A DNA stretch of 64,000 nucleotides from Diploptera punctata (Eukaryota > Arthropoda > Insecta > Blattodea > Blaberidae): the NCBI GenBank assembly GCA_030220185.1, contig JASPKZ010004574.1, forward strand, positions 186,001-250,000, written 5' to 3'. The translations under genes and the position numbers were made by a program. The notes beneath the pieces were generated by a model. It was given only the letters and a program-made list of their open reading frames with translations, was not told where the DNA came from and ran no database searches. The stretch's first letter is position 1. Each line of letters starts with the position of its first letter. This document shows, one piece after another, positions 20,205 to 31,175 of this stretch.

Positions 20205-20700
20205 TATCACGTACCGAATTTTACGGACTACAAGACACACTTTTTTCTTTGAAAAATTGCCTCCAAAATTCAGGTATGTCTTATACTCGAAATTGGTATA
20301 AAAAGTCCAGTGTTTGATTTTAAATTCCCGCCAGTCTTTAAAATGGCCATATATTCAATGCAGCAGGAATTATCTCTATCTGGCAACAATGGGTTCAATT
20401 GGCAAAAGCAGTGCATCGATGTGACGAACATGAGTTGTGGGGATTTGCAAACTGGCTAACACTGCGTCCCTCCCACCTCGCTATCACAAACCCAGCCTAT
20501 GATGCATTATTGCAGTCTACGATGCCAGTGAACTTGAACAAATGGATGATGGATGAAACCCAACATGAATTCACGCCGAAGGGAGCTTTAAAACGACATA
20601 CAATCAAACAAGTGTGTTCAGTGGATAAAACAGTCGTGGTCTAGAGTGAGAGAAGACAATATTGTTAAATCTTTCAAGAAGTGCAGCATAAGTAATGCTC
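20205..20700 (+). mobile_element. Tigger/pogo-like transposon relic
   Basis: Left end TACCGAATTTTACGGACTAC and AAGACACACTTTTTTC, a typical start for this group. The plus strand then has NKWMMDETQHEF (20540), and, after a stop, SRVREDNIVKSFKKCSISNA, which resembles the C-terminal end of pogo-type DDE transposases. The central catalytic part is missing. Confidence 0.6.
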
Positions 20701-21009
20701 TCGATTATATTCAATGGCTGGCATGTCGATAACAATCCTCATGCATAATGAGGAACATACAAATATACAAAATACATACCAAGTAATTTACTTAGTTCTT
20801 ACCTCTTGCCTTACAGGAACTTTTACGTGCCACATACCATCTGGGCCTTACAGTGGTACGATCAGTTGGGAAAGGAATTTTAACTATAGTTCACACACAT
20901 ACTTTTTGACCTCACAAGGATATGGAGGACCTCCCCAAGTGAGAGTTTAGCTGAATGTCAGGGCCTCCTCCAAGACAACATTAAGACAAAATACATCATT
21001 CACGCTAAA

Positions 21010-21185
21010 AATGGCAATATGACAATGATGATTATGATGGCCAGATGATGCTCGAGGACCATATGTGCTTTAAAGTTTCCTGACATTTATCTTACAGGTG
21101 AGGGAACACATCTAAAAACCCTGACTGGGGATCGAACCTGGGCCTGCTGCATGATGAGGCAGCACACTACTCTAAGACAACAGCA
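21010..21185 (-). mobile_element. SINE-1 copy
   Basis: Complement of the family at 3084 and 4718: GTGTGCTGCCTCATCATGC, GGTTCGATCCCCAGTCAGGG, CACCTGTAAGATAAATG, tail with GGCCATCATAATCATC. Confidence 0.75.
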
Positions 21186-21233
21186 ATGAACCAAAATATG
21201 TAAAAGTGATTAAACAAGGAGACCCGTTCTATA

Positions 21234-21500
21234 TCTCAGCTAAGTTCCAGTTGTACTGTAAACAAACTTGTATAAGGTATGACTTCGCTGACACCATCTA
21301 TTGGGGGAACCTTGGTGCTACTTTTTACCTGCCATATGACTGAATTGTGTATGGAACTGTCATCAATAGAAACATTGTTCTTACATAACATCAAATTTAA
21401 TGGGAAATAATACTAAAGATTGTATCAGTAACACTATGTAACTCAATATTTGGTCCTTGGAAAATAAATGCTATTTTCTAATTTATTGTATCTGAAAAGT
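21234..21500 (+). mobile_element. Family X, left half
   Basis: CAGCTAAGTTCCAGTTGTAC and TGTAAACAAACTTGTATAAG at the left end, interior GACACCATCTATTGGGGGAA. Right end missing. Compare 25865 and 48018. Confidence 0.68.
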
Positions 21501-21754
21501 TAGGAAAAACATAATTATTCATGTCAAACTTTGCTTTTGTGAGCAGAAAGGGCTTTGATAAATTTGAAATTCACTTATTTTCATTCAGAAAAGTGGCCAA
21601 ATGACATTTCTTTCAATTATAACTTATATAGAAAAAATATCATGTTAAATGCAATTAAAATGGATACAACATAGTAAAAAAGAAATACCAGCATATATTT
21701 ATAAGTGTGTTGCTTTTCGAGATTTGCATTTATACGAGTACAATAAATCACTTT

Positions 21755-22240
21755 CATGAATTAGCTCCCAAATAGTCTCTCATCATACTCTCATTATACT
21801 GCAGCATATCCTGATGGAAGCACTCCTCTTGTTCCTCCGAGTAAGCTCCTATAGTCTCCTTGAATATATTAAGATGATCGTCAAGCATATGAATCCTTAG
21901 CGACATTCTGCACCCCATTGTACTGAAGCTTTCACTAAGTTCCTGACCGGTTGCTCATAGTTTTTAGTCTTGTTATTGCCCAGAAAACCCTGAACAACTG
22001 CAATGAAACTGGTCCAAACAGCTTTCTACTTCTCATCAAGATTCTGTGGAAATTTGCTGCATTGTAGGATCTTCTTTATTTGTGGTCCCACAAAAACACC
22101 TGCTTCGACCTTTGCCTCATACAAATTAGGGAAGAAGGCTTGAAGATATTTGAAAGCTGCTGAATCTTTATCCAGGTCTCCTACGAATTGCTTCATAAGT
22201 CCCAGCTTTATGTGCAATAGAGGCATGAGCACCTTCTTGC
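21755..22240 (-). pseudogene. Transposon protein, C-terminal fragment
   Basis: Minus-strand frame MPLLHIKLGLMKQFVGDLDK then FFPNLYEAKVEAGVFVGPQI, and after a break VVQGFLGNNKTKNYEQ and a degenerate end EYNESMMRDYLG. This belongs to the same uncharacterised dispersed protein as 18736-19125. The mariner at 22245 begins right next to it. Confidence 0.5.
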
Positions 22241-22244
22241 CTTC

Positions 22245-23478
22245 TACAAAGGTAACTCAGAAAGTTTCCAGATACCAGCAAAATTTTAGAGATAATCTAA
22301 AAGTTACCATTACATCTTCTCAAAGTACTCTCCCTGAGTATCTATGCATCGTCGTATCCTCTTGAAACACGACTGGAAGCACTGACGCCAGTCACTTTCA
22401 TTCAGTGCACAGAGCTCCCCTTGGTATGCTGCCACATTTCAGTCGTTGAAAACTGCTTCCCACACAATCGGGCCTTCACCATATGGAACAAAAAAAAAGT
22501 CTCACGGTGCCAGTTCCAGACTGTAAGGAGGATGGGTCAACACCTGCACAGGAGTCCCCTTCAGAAAATCATTTGTCAGATGCGTGGTGTGGGCAGAAGC
22601 ATTGTTGTGGTGCAACAGCATGCCATTCAGTTCAGCTCGTAGGCATTTTTCTTGCAATTTTTGGAATACCTGTGGGAGAGCAACTGTGCAGTCACTGTTG
22701 TTTGATACTCAAGTGGTATTGTTGCCACCTGTAGCAAAGAAAGTGAGCACCATTTTCTTCCCAACACTTTTTGCTCCCTTCACTTTGACTGGTTGATCAT
22801 CATCAGGAAAGACCCATAACAATGACTGATGCTTTTTATCTGGATCATATTGGTAAATTCAGGTCTCGTCACCTGCAATGAACTCAGAAATGCGGTGAGA
22901 GTTCCCATTGTTGAATCTCCAAAGCATTTCACAGCACCATTCCTCTCGAATGACCTTTTGACCTTCAGCGAGTCTGTGTGGCCCCCAACGAGATGACACT
23001 TTGCTGCCCCTAAGACAGATATACAGACTTTTTGCAACACTCCCCAATCCAATCCTCAGGCATGCCTCAATATCTTTATAAGTCATACGGGCATCTTCTT
23101 GCACCATCTTCTCAACAGCATCATTGTTTTCCACAGTCACTGTCATCAACGGGCCTCCCACTCCTCAAGAGAGGTTCTACCCCTCTTAAACTCCACAAAC
23201 TGATTGAAAAACTGTGGCATGGGAAGGGGCAAGGTCACCAAAAACCTGTGTAAGCTTTTCAAGTGGTTTAAGCCACTTTTAAAATCATAGAAAATCATTG
23301 CTCGAAAATGTTCTTGCTGCAGTTCCATGTTGCAGTCTGATAGTACCTGTCACCTCATACCATTTGACCCGCAGCTGCTAAGGGTTGAGGGGCAGGCGGG
23401 CAGAAACTATGTCAGCTGACTAACAATTCAATAAAATTGTAAACAATAATTCCGGTTTATATTTAATTCACCCTCGTA
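22245..23478 (-). mobile_element. Second mariner, degenerate
   Basis: TA and diverged ends TACAAAGGTAACTCAGAAAG (left) and the inverse of TACGAGGGTGAATTAAAT (right). On the minus strand the transposase starts MELQQEHFRAMIFYDFKSGL and continues QFVEFKRGRTSLEEWEAR, a second frame with MVQEDARMTYKDIEACLRIG and EFIAGDETWIYQYDPDKKHQ (first catalytic D), and ends RRCIDTQGEYFEK. Several frameshifts; different subfamily from the copy at 9876. Confidence 0.85.
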
Positions 23479-23800
23479 TGATGAACTTCAAGATCAGGGC
23501 CCATTCATCAGGAATTTTGAAATTCATGGATCTAAATTTGTTCTTCTGAATATACATATATATATAAGAATTTCAAAATTCCTGATGAAGAGGACCTGAT
23601 CTCGAAGTTCATCATATCAACACCAGATGGCAATGTTATTGATGGAGATTCCAACAAAAATCTGGTAGTCATAATATCAGTTGAAAATGAGAGAGATGGT
23701 TCTCTTCAAAACTGCAGTTCCCGTAATTAAGAAAACATAAACTATGAGATAAGATGTAAAAAAGACTAACTAATTCATGAATAAGAACCTCATAATGTTA
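23479..23800. mobile_element. PLE foldback fragment
   Basis: 23479-23560 is a minus-strand arm; 23570-23800 is plus: NFKIPDEEDLISKFIISTPD, GNVIDGDSNKNLVVI, then AAACTATGAGATAAGATG and CCTCATAATGTTATTTC. Same subfamily as 17700 and 50985. Confidence 0.78.
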
Positions 23801-23859
23801 TTTCTCATATTTAACTATGAATCATGAAATACTATTAATATAATATAATTTTAAGATTC

Positions 23860-24256
23860 TCCCATATAACTTATATAGTTACGTGGTAGATAATACAATC
23901 TACATCCAGTCTAGGCGTATATTTTTCTTAAATTATATTTTTCTCTTCAAATATTGTCACTCCACACTGAATGACAAATTTTTATGTAATATTAGTTATT
24001 TATTATGGAAGATGCCAAAGCCTGTCCCAAGTCAGATTGGGAAAGGCTGAGGGGGAGGAGTAACAACCAGTCCAATTACCCTTATCTATCTGCTGCCTTG
24101 TTGTTCATCATTGGTTTGACAAATGATAAGGAAGGAAACCTGAAAAAAACATTCCTGGTCCTCCAGGTTGGAGGTTGATGCAATAGACCAGCTCATTGGA
24201 AAAAATATAAAATGCTGAAAAGCCAAATACAAGATAATTACAAATGAATCATCATA
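23860..24256. other. Mixed repeat scraps
   Basis: 23860-23910 matches family X (CCCATATAACTTATATAG); 23905-23960 is the end of the tRNA-core SINE (CCAGTCTAGGCGTATATTTTT); 24000-24200 is a GC-richer repeat-like piece. No exon. Confidence 0.45.
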
Positions 24257-24750
24257 TTTTAATTGGTTGTATAAACAAACTATAATACATATAACAATGA
24301 ATGATACATCAAATGAAAGTCAAACTCTGAAAGTTTACTTTTACAAGTGTTCTATGTGGCTACCTTCCATTACACAACATACGTCTAATCGATATTGAAG
24401 TTCGTCCAAATACGCGATGTAGCATATCCATTGTTTCATTGGAAACTCTTGGATGTCCACTGTTTTTACCTTTAACAATGGCACCAATTGATGATACCAT
24501 CGATGAATGCTTTGTTTACCTGGAGTTGGATTACCAGGGTATTTTTGCCTGAATGCACATTGTACAATAATAAAATAAAATGTCTTACAATATTCCAACA
24601 TGCAAAACAATTCTTCCTTTATAGTCACCATTTTCAAAACCTTTGTTACATTATCACAATAAAATATGAAAAAGTAAATTTTCAGAGTTTCTCTTTCATT
24701 TGATGTCATTGTTGTATGTATTATAGTTTGATTTATACAACCGATTAAAA
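24257..24750 (-). mobile_element. Internally deleted Tc1/mariner-like element with ~65-bp inverted repeats
   Basis: Left GGTTGTATAAACAAACTATA and ACATCAAATGAAAGTC are matched in inverse at the right end (24677-24742). The minus strand keeps an N-terminal DNA-binding piece AFRQKYPGNPTPGKQSIHRW and, directly after, a C-terminal end LDELQYRLDVCCVMEGSHIE. The catalytic core between them is deleted. Confidence 0.72.
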
Positions 24751-24774
24751 TGCATTGAACCATTTGTAATTGCT

Positions 24775-24985
24775 CTGTACAAGTAAGCCAAATGGATCAA
24801 ATTTGTGAGAAATAAACAATTAGAATAGTTTCGACACATGAAGAGGATGAATGCTGATAGATTGCCAGTAAGGAGTTTGGAGTGGGTTTCAAATGAGAGG
24901 AAAAGAAGAGGGAGATCTAAGAAGATATGGATAGAGGGGAATGGAGAAAGAGAATCAGAACTTAATATTGGGCACACAAAGATAT
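24775..24985 (+). mobile_element. LINE-C fragment
   Basis: FVRNKQLE, then HMKRMNADRLPVRSLEWVSN and KRRGRSKKIWIEGN; about 75% like 9435-9670 by eye. Truncated at both ends. Confidence 0.68.
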
Positions 24986-25011
24986 GTATACATTTAAAAT
25001 TGAACTTTTAT

Positions 25012-25600
25012 AGGAAAAATCGCAATGAGGTTCAATTTAAGGATTCAATTAAAATTCTTTATACTTCACCTCATATCCAGTCTTCTAATTATAACTAACT
25101 CACTGGCACTATCGAACCCATAGGTTCATTGCTTTCCATACATTCCTATCCTGAGCTAATGTTTTCCAATCATTCCCTGAATAATCTACTTCTCAAATCA
25201 TAGATAATGTTATTCTCCCATCTCAATCTTGGTCTACCAACAGGGCGTTTTTCCCTCTGCTTTTCCTACAAGAAACTTCAATGCACATCTTTCATTCCTC
25301 ATTCATGCCACATGTCCTGCCCATCACAGTTTAAGAGATTTAACTGTTCTTATTATATCTGGCTTCTTACATAGACCCTGTAGTTCACTGTTACGTAGTC
25401 TTCTCTATATCGGTTTCAAAACCAATGTGGTTCCATCTTCAGTAAGAAGCACTTCTTCTAAACGACAGCACATCTGTTGAGATATAACTGAAGATGAAGT
25501 CATATAGGTTTTGAAACCGGTATAGTTAGAAGACTGGATATGAGGTGAGGTATAAAGAATTTTAATTTAATCCTTAAAAATATATTTTAAAAAATGGTTA
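25012..25600 (+). mobile_element. PLE hairpin interrupted by LINE-A
   Basis: The left arm (CAATGAGGTTCAATTTAAGG, CACCTCATATCCAGTCTTCT) stops at about 25088 and resumes at about 25404 (TATCGGTTTCAAAACC). The right arm is GGTTTTGAAACCGGTATAG, AGACTGGATATGAGGTGAGG. Both arms carry the CTGAAGAT-stem-GAAACC motif with different stem sequences. Confidence 0.8.
25089..25403 (-). mobile_element. LINE-A fragment nested in a PLE arm
   Basis: CTAACTCACTGGCACTATCG to CACTGTTACGTAGTCTTC, the complement of the LINE-A 3' end. It is younger than the PLE hairpin it splits. Confidence 0.75.
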
Positions 25601-25698
25601 AATAAGAAAAGTATTATGGAAGATGATGAAACTGTCCCTCGATAGAGGTATGTGAGGATTAACTCCACCAATTATTTAAATATTATAAATACTATTAC

Positions 25699-25846
25699 CT
25701 TTATCTCTGCTGCAATCCATGATTTGTGATCATCGGTGATACCAGCCTCTTTCAAGATGTTGCTCTTCACTTCCTGTTTGCAGAAGTTCATTGCAAACTT
25801 GTAATCAGCTGTTTCATCTTCTGAACTCACTATCAATATGTAGGCA
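25699..25846 (-). CDS. RPTP exon: membrane-proximal domain, middle
   Basis: This 148-nt exon is 1 nt + 49 codons. The acceptor is GTGTTTCAG and the donor AAG|GTAATA. It encodes AYILIVSSEDETADYKFAM, a loop with one cysteine (NFCKQEV), then DDHKSWIAAEIK. The W-I-A-A-E motif followed by F-T-I-G-D in the next exon is the signature of the domain just outside the membrane in many receptor tyrosine phosphatases. Phase 0 at its end matches the next exon. A non-autonomous terminal-inverted-repeat element begins about 20 nt upstream of the acceptor. Confidence 0.87.
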
Positions 25847-25864
25847 CTGAAACACCTCTTGTCC

Positions 25865-26454
25865 ATTAATACTGTATCCAAGTTGTACTGTAAACAAACT
25901 TGCATAAGGTATTACTTCACTGACTCCATCTATTGTACTACTCTTACTTGCCATATGACTGAATTGTGTACAGAACTCATCAATAGAAACACTGTTCTCA
26001 GACATCATCATATTTTATGGGAAATAAGACTGAATACACGGTAAGATGCTACTAATGATTAGGAATTCCCATTTCTCATTTATGACACAAAATTATATAT
26101 GGTCTTAACTAATTAGAGTTTATGCTTTTTTCTATGATGTTGATAGATAACCTTTATTGCAATTTCATTAGGTCAATGAGCTGAATATATGCTCCATGCT
26201 TACTCACTTGTAAATTCTGCTGTTATTTTCACATCCTCAATGGGTAACGTAGGATATTTTTCACTTAACTGTTTGAAAACATTCAAAATAATTTGTTTCA
26301 TTCTGCTTTTGAAAGATTTTCCTTTTTTGATTCTTCAAAAATTTTATAGGAGAAACAGCCATTTGAAACAATTGAAATTCTAATGCATTCTGCACTGCAC
26401 ATGCATAAGAATTAAACAAGCAAACACTTTCATAACTTAAATATGGGACATAAC
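25865..26454 (+). mobile_element. Family X, left two thirds
   Basis: Starts near CCAAGTTGTACTGTAAACAA, about 20 nt upstream of the acceptor of the 25699-25846 exon. Interior matches 48050-48530 (ATGGGTAACGTAGGATATTT, GAAACAATTGAAATTCTAAT). Ends at the hAT junction region. Confidence 0.65.
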
Positions 26455-26769
26455 ATTATGAGTAGAGCGAGGAATTATATGAAGAAAATTATATTAAAAT
26501 ATGAAATCATAACAACAAAATATGAAAAATATTAAAATTAGGACACAAAAATATTACGAAGCTACTATTTTTTTTAACTTTTTAGATATATTTATATACA
26601 CAAGCCCTGTATAAGTTATGGGTATACATACCAGCACACAAATGAGAAAAGAAGACCTTTTTGTAGCTCAAGAAATCAAGAGTTTCAATGTATTTCTATT
26701 TTAATTAATTTTCATTAATTCTGACTCAATATAGAATATCATGTTCATGATTTTAAGCAATTCTAATGG

Positions 26770-27060
26770 CTCACGTTGAAGTGTAGTTGTTTGAGAAATC
26801 ACGCTAACAAACCGGAAGGTCGGAGGTTTGAGTCTCAATGGGGTCAGGTTTTTAGCTGACCAAACCTTCTGGCGGCATCATAGACCTAGGGTCTACTCAG
26901 CTCTTAATTTAAATAAGTACCAGATGCATGTTCTGGGGCAAAGGCGGCCGTCATGCAGAACTGAGAACCCAGTGGACATCCCTAGGAGATTGTCTAGAAG
27001 TGTGGAAGTCACAACATCCATCTACCCCAAGGGTCTCCCAAGCCTGTAGTTTGACACTTT
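26770..27060 (+). mobile_element. SINE-3 copy, old
   Basis: GGCTCACGTTGAAGTGTAG, degraded box B GGTCGGAGGTTTGAGTC, then GCGGCCGTCATGCAGAACTG and CCCAAGGGTCTCCCAAGCC. The same SINE is at the same place in the other hAT copy (58537-58845). Confidence 0.75.
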
Positions 27061-27239
27061 ATTTCAATAAATTGATGTGGGTATATATAAAACACGATCA
27101 ATTAATTTATCCAATGATATTTAATTACGTAATCCAAACATAAACAAAAAAAAACATAGTAACCTAGTAACATGATTCCATCTACTATACCATCACAATG
27201 ACATTAAATTGGATGAATCAGAACACACTTACACCAAGT

Positions 27240-27500
27240 CCTAACTAACTAACTCACTGGCACGATCAAACCCATAGGTTCATGGCCACACGGACATAAG
27301 CTCTCCGTACATCCCTATCCTGAGCCAATATTTTCCAATCATCCCTCTACAATCTAATTCCCTCAAATCATGGTTAATGTTATTCTCCCACTTCATTCTT
27401 GGTCTACCAACTGGACGTTTTCCCTCTGGTTTTCCTATAAGAAGCTTCCATGCAAGCCTTTCATTCCCCATTTGTGCCACATGTCCTGCCCATCGCAGTA
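27240..27500 (-). mobile_element. LINE-A 3' end
   Basis: CTAACTAACTCACTGGCACG, then minus-strand MGNERLAWKLLIGKPEGKRP, VGRPRMKWENNINHDLREL. A short ACCAAGT on both sides may be the target duplication. Confidence 0.78.
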
Positions 27501-27614
27501 GACCAAGTACTGTATGTCATATTTGGAGAAACTAGATGTTGAAATTAATTAATCCACAAATAATTGTAGGTATATTTCAAAACTCTCTTTGCAATTACAA
27601 ATATTTTTCATCCT

Positions 27615-27925
27615 AGGCACGCCGTAGCACAGTGGTTAAGGCACTGAGCTACAAGCCGGAGGGTCGAGGGTTCAAGTCCCGTTAGGGTCAGGATTTTTAA
27701 ACTGATCCAAACCCTCTGGCAGCACTATGGCCCTGGGGTCGACTCAGCCTCTAATGGAAATGAGTACCAGACGCTTGCTCTGGGGGTAAAGGCGGCCGTC
27801 ACGCAGGATATATTGATAACCGCTGACATAAAGTGCCAATTGTCTAGAAAAAGTGGGAGCCTTAACCTCCCACTACCCCAAGGGCCTCCGGGCTTGTTGT
27901 GGGATCACTTTACTTTACTTTACCT
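27615..27925 (+). mobile_element. SINE-3 copy, well preserved
   Basis: Box A CGTAGCACAGTGGTTAAGGC, box B GGTCGAGGGTTCAAGTCCC, a body with CTGGGGTCGACTCAGCC and GGTAAAGGCGGCCGTCACGC, ending in (ACTTT)n. This is the best copy of the family in the window; others are 26770, 57726 and 58537. Confidence 0.85.
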
Positions 27926-28647
27926 ATACTTTACACATATGAACATGGTGAAATGTAGTGATAATTATTTTAACATTAGTTTTTCCATGAAATTTGCCCG
28001 AGCACAGTATGGTATACTTGTTTTTTGATTAATCCAATTATCAATTCTGTTCGTAATACACAGTTAGGAGCTTTTTCTATATTTTTAACACCTGTCTGTC
28101 AAAATTATTTTGTATGATCAAAAAGTATGCTCCGCACCATATGATGTTATGGGAGCAAACATGTACTTCGCTATATATGGTAGTTTGATGTAAGTGAGAA
28201 TAATATTGGCCTTACCTACAAGAAATTGACTAATTTCATAAACTGTGGAGTAAGACCTTATTTCCCAGCACAACTCCAAGTTTAGCAGCAGCAGTCTTCC
28301 CTACATTTAAATACTGTAATCCATTCACAAAGTAAGAAATGTCCTTAGGTACGTAAAAAAAAGGAACCAGTTATTACCTGAGAGAAAGAGTAGGTGGTTA
28401 TTACTATAACATTGTTGTTCTACTTATTCATGTTCTTGTCACAGATTAGGAAATCCCTGTTCTTGTTCTGTAGTTTCAGACGAAAAGCCTCCACTTGGTC
28501 ATTCCATGTCTCCTTTGTTCAATTATTTTTCTTTTATCAAATCTACTTATCTTGTTCCAGATGGGATACTGAGGAATTTTTGGCTGTCTACCATATTACA
28601 TTATCAAACATTTCAAAACTACAGTCACTTCAAAAATGTTTTAACCA

Positions 28648-29950
28648 TCATCATCATCATCTTCAAGGTATGGGCCTGTTGGCCCGTTCCGCTCCCCGGC
28701 GCACTACATGCCGCAGGCGCAGGTCGTCCTTCCAACGACGTTTTGGTCTTCCTACATTTCTTCGGCCTAGAGGTCTATAATGAAGCAGCTGTTTTGATAA
28801 ACGATTATTTGGCATTCTTTGTATATGTTCAAACCAATTACGTTTATTTGTGTGTATTTTCTCGTTTATATTATAGATTTGTAGTTCATCTCTGATATCT
28901 TGACTTGTCTTTTGTTCTCTTAGAGATACACCTGCAACTGATCTGAGAAATTTCATTTCTATTGTCTGAATTTTATTTTTGTCAGAGATCGTTAAAGGCC
29001 AAGTCTCGGACCCGTATGTTAATGTTGGAACGGCTACTGTTTTGTAAAATTTTAATTGAGTTTCCCTTGTGGTCTTATTTCTCAAATATCTTCTTATTGA
29101 ACCACATATCTGTTGAAATTTCCCTAATTTTTTCTCCATGTCCAAATTTTGCTGGTACGATATCATGCATCCCAGATAATTGAAAAACAAGTTACTTGTT
29201 CAATTATGTTTGCTCCAATTACAATTTTTGTCCTTTTATGCTGAGTTCCAATAAATGCCATTGACTTTGTTTTTTCTGTTGATATATTTAAATTATAATC
29301 GTTTATTAGTTTCCATAATTTATAAACTGATCTTTGTAGTTGATTTTCTGAGGAAGCTACAATGATCTGGTCATCTGCGAAAGAAAGACAGTTCATTTTT
29401 GTACCTTTTATCATAAAATATTCATCTAAAACATTTTGCCATGTACTAATGATATCATCTAAATATATATTAAAAAGTATTGGCGAAAGAGGGAAACCTT
29501 GTCGAAGTCCATTATTGATTTCTACGTAAGTTTCTCCAGGACCATTTCCTTTATCTATACGAATTTTTGTATTTTCGTATAAACTTCTTATAGCTTTAAA
29601 TAGATGAGGTGGATATCCTTTATTATTTAGTATATCCCATAATTTAGAGCGTATAATTTTATCAAAAGCCTTCTCATAGTCGATAAATAATATGTGTGTC
29701 TCGAGATTAAATTCTCTTCTTTTTTCTATCAACTGTTGGAGTGAAAAGATACAGTCAATTGTAGAGCGGCCTTTTCTGAACCCATGTTGTTCATTTGAAA
29801 TAATTTCATTACTTATCTTTCCAATTCTTCTAGATAATATTTTAGCATAGATTTTGCTGCATGTTCCCAAAAGACCTCTGTAGTTATTTGGGTTATGTCT
29901 GTCACCTTTTTTATATATAGGGATACTAATAGCTTCACTCCAGTCTTCTT
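28648..29950 (-). mobile_element. LINE-B, 5'-truncated, with reverse transcriptase
   Basis: Target duplication GTTTTAACCA (28638-28647; with one extra T at 29951-29961). The 3' end is at 28648 with a (GAT)n tail. The minus strand encodes the RT core and the C-terminal region in two frames. Confidence 0.85.
28663..29950 (-). pseudogene. LINE-B reverse transcriptase, one frameshift
   Basis: Readable motifs from about 29940: YKKGDRHNPNNYRG, LLGTCSKIYAKILSRRIGKI, NEQHGFRKGRSTIDCIFSLQ, HILFIDYEKAFDKI (motif A), NNGLRQGFPLSPILFNIYLD (motif B), LSFADDQIIVA (motif C, FADD) and NISTEKTKSMAF. A frameshift near 29180 separates these from the C-terminal part: YKTVAVPTLTYGSETWPLT, KRNWFEHIQRMPNNRLSKQL, RRNVGRPKRRWKDD, ending RPIP. 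The endonuclease domain is missing by 5' truncation. Clade not assigned. Confidence 0.88.
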
Positions 29951-30187
29951 GTTTTTAACCAATTAATAGAAATTTTATTTAAAAATTTGAAAGTTGAAAA
30001 ATATGAAGGAATATTAAATTTTTACTAAAATATGAACATTTTGCCAAAATATTATGAAATATGAAAAAAATATGTAGGTCTTATTTGATTCTACATATCA
30101 TAAAATGTAAATATACTTTGTCTCAGCACTCTCTGACTAGTAGTTTAAAACATGAAATTTCATAAAAATTCTCGCTCTAATTATGAG

Positions 30188-30725
30188 GTTCTTAATTCAA
30201 TGAAATGAAGAAGAAAGTGAACACCCCAGATAGTAAAAAAAAAAAAGTTTATCAAATTTAGTTGTAGAGATTGCAATAAAGTATACATAGGGATAACAAA
30301 AAGGAATTTGGACACTCACACAAAGGAACACTTTAGAAGTATTAAAAATGGTGAAATTGAAAAATCAGCCATTACAGCACATAGTTTGCTGGAGAGTCAT
30401 AAAATTGAAAAAGAAGCTAAACTTTTAATACATTTGGAAAAACCTTTGAAATTGACAGTTTGGAAAAGATATATTCAGAAGAACAAATGTAGATCTATTA
30501 ATTTTTAAATTCCTGATGAACAGGACTTGATCTCAAGGATCATTATATCAGCACCAGATAGCAACGTTATAGATGAAGATTGAAACGAAAATCCAGTAGT
30601 CATGATATTGGCTGAAGATGAGACGGACTTCTCTTGAAAACTGCAGTTTTTTAGTTCAAAAAACTACAAAGTATGAGGTAAGATAAGAATTGACTCATTC
30701 ATTCACTTAATTAAATGCTTATATT
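30188..30725 (+). mobile_element. PLE 3' half with GIY-YIG
   Basis: Follows the hAT target copy: GTTCTTAATTCAATGAAATG, then CRDCNKVYIGITKRNLDTHT, KEHFRSIKNGEIEKSAITAH, VWKRYIQKNKCRSINF, EQDLISRIIISAPDSNV, and AAGTATGAGGTAAGATAAG. Stops after the GIY-YIG and in the C-terminal block. Confidence 0.8.
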
Positions 30726-30925
30726 ATTTTCAGTCTGATCATCTTACCTCAATATTAATGTTGATTTGTTCTTGGACATGTTTCAAAACAATTCTGTTTT
30801 ATCGTCAGCTTGTCCAGACAAGAATTGTTTTGAAACATGTCCAAGAACAAATCAACATTAATATTGAGGTAAAATGATCAGACTGAAAATAATATAATTA
30901 AAATAACCTCAAAATATCACTTCCT
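30726..30925 (+). mobile_element. PLE hairpin, TTGAGG subfamily
   Basis: Arms of about 75 bp: TCAGTCTGATCATCTTACCT...TTGTTCTTGGACATG and the inverse, around ATCGTCAGCTTGTCCAGAC. Tail AACCTCAAAATATCACTTCC. The same subfamily ends the large copy at 59400-61490. Confidence 0.82.
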
Positions 30926-30944
30926 AAAATTAAATATTAATTAA

Positions 30945-31175
30945 GTGCTTATTTATGTAATGTATTAAAATTGTAATTATATATTTTAAAATTCCCCCAT
31001 ATAACTTATATAGATATTTAGTAGATAATACACATTTTTATTATTTTTATTTCATTTATTTTGAGTGTTAGAAAGCGAACCATATTTTCTTAAACACTTA
31101 AAGGTAAAACAGTTATTCAACCAACGAAAGTGCAGTCAATACATCTGGTTTGTTCACATTACAACTGGAACAGGT
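30945..31175 (+). mobile_element. Family X, right half
   Basis: ATATAACTTATATAGATA, GCGAACCATATTTTCTTAAA, ends GTTTGTTCACATTACAACTG. Left end absent. Confidence 0.65.

Larger units (their letters stand above)
26463..30179 (+). mobile_element. hAT-like transposon, copy 1, with nested retroelements
   Basis: Flanked by ATTATGAG at 26455-26462 and 30180-30187 (8 bp, as expected for hAT). Ends TAGAGCGAGGAATTATATGA and the inverse of TAGAGCGAGAATTTTTATGA. Contains two SINE-3 copies, a LINE-A and a LINE-B. The remaining host sequence of the element (about 1.7 kb) has no transposase frame, so it is non-autonomous. Copy 2 (56344-59139) is in the opposite orientation. Confidence 0.85.

Noticed and set aside
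28394..28780. Histidine-rich host protein
   Set aside because: The run of histidines is the (CAT)n tail of LINE-B read in sense; the rest is hAT and LINE sequence.
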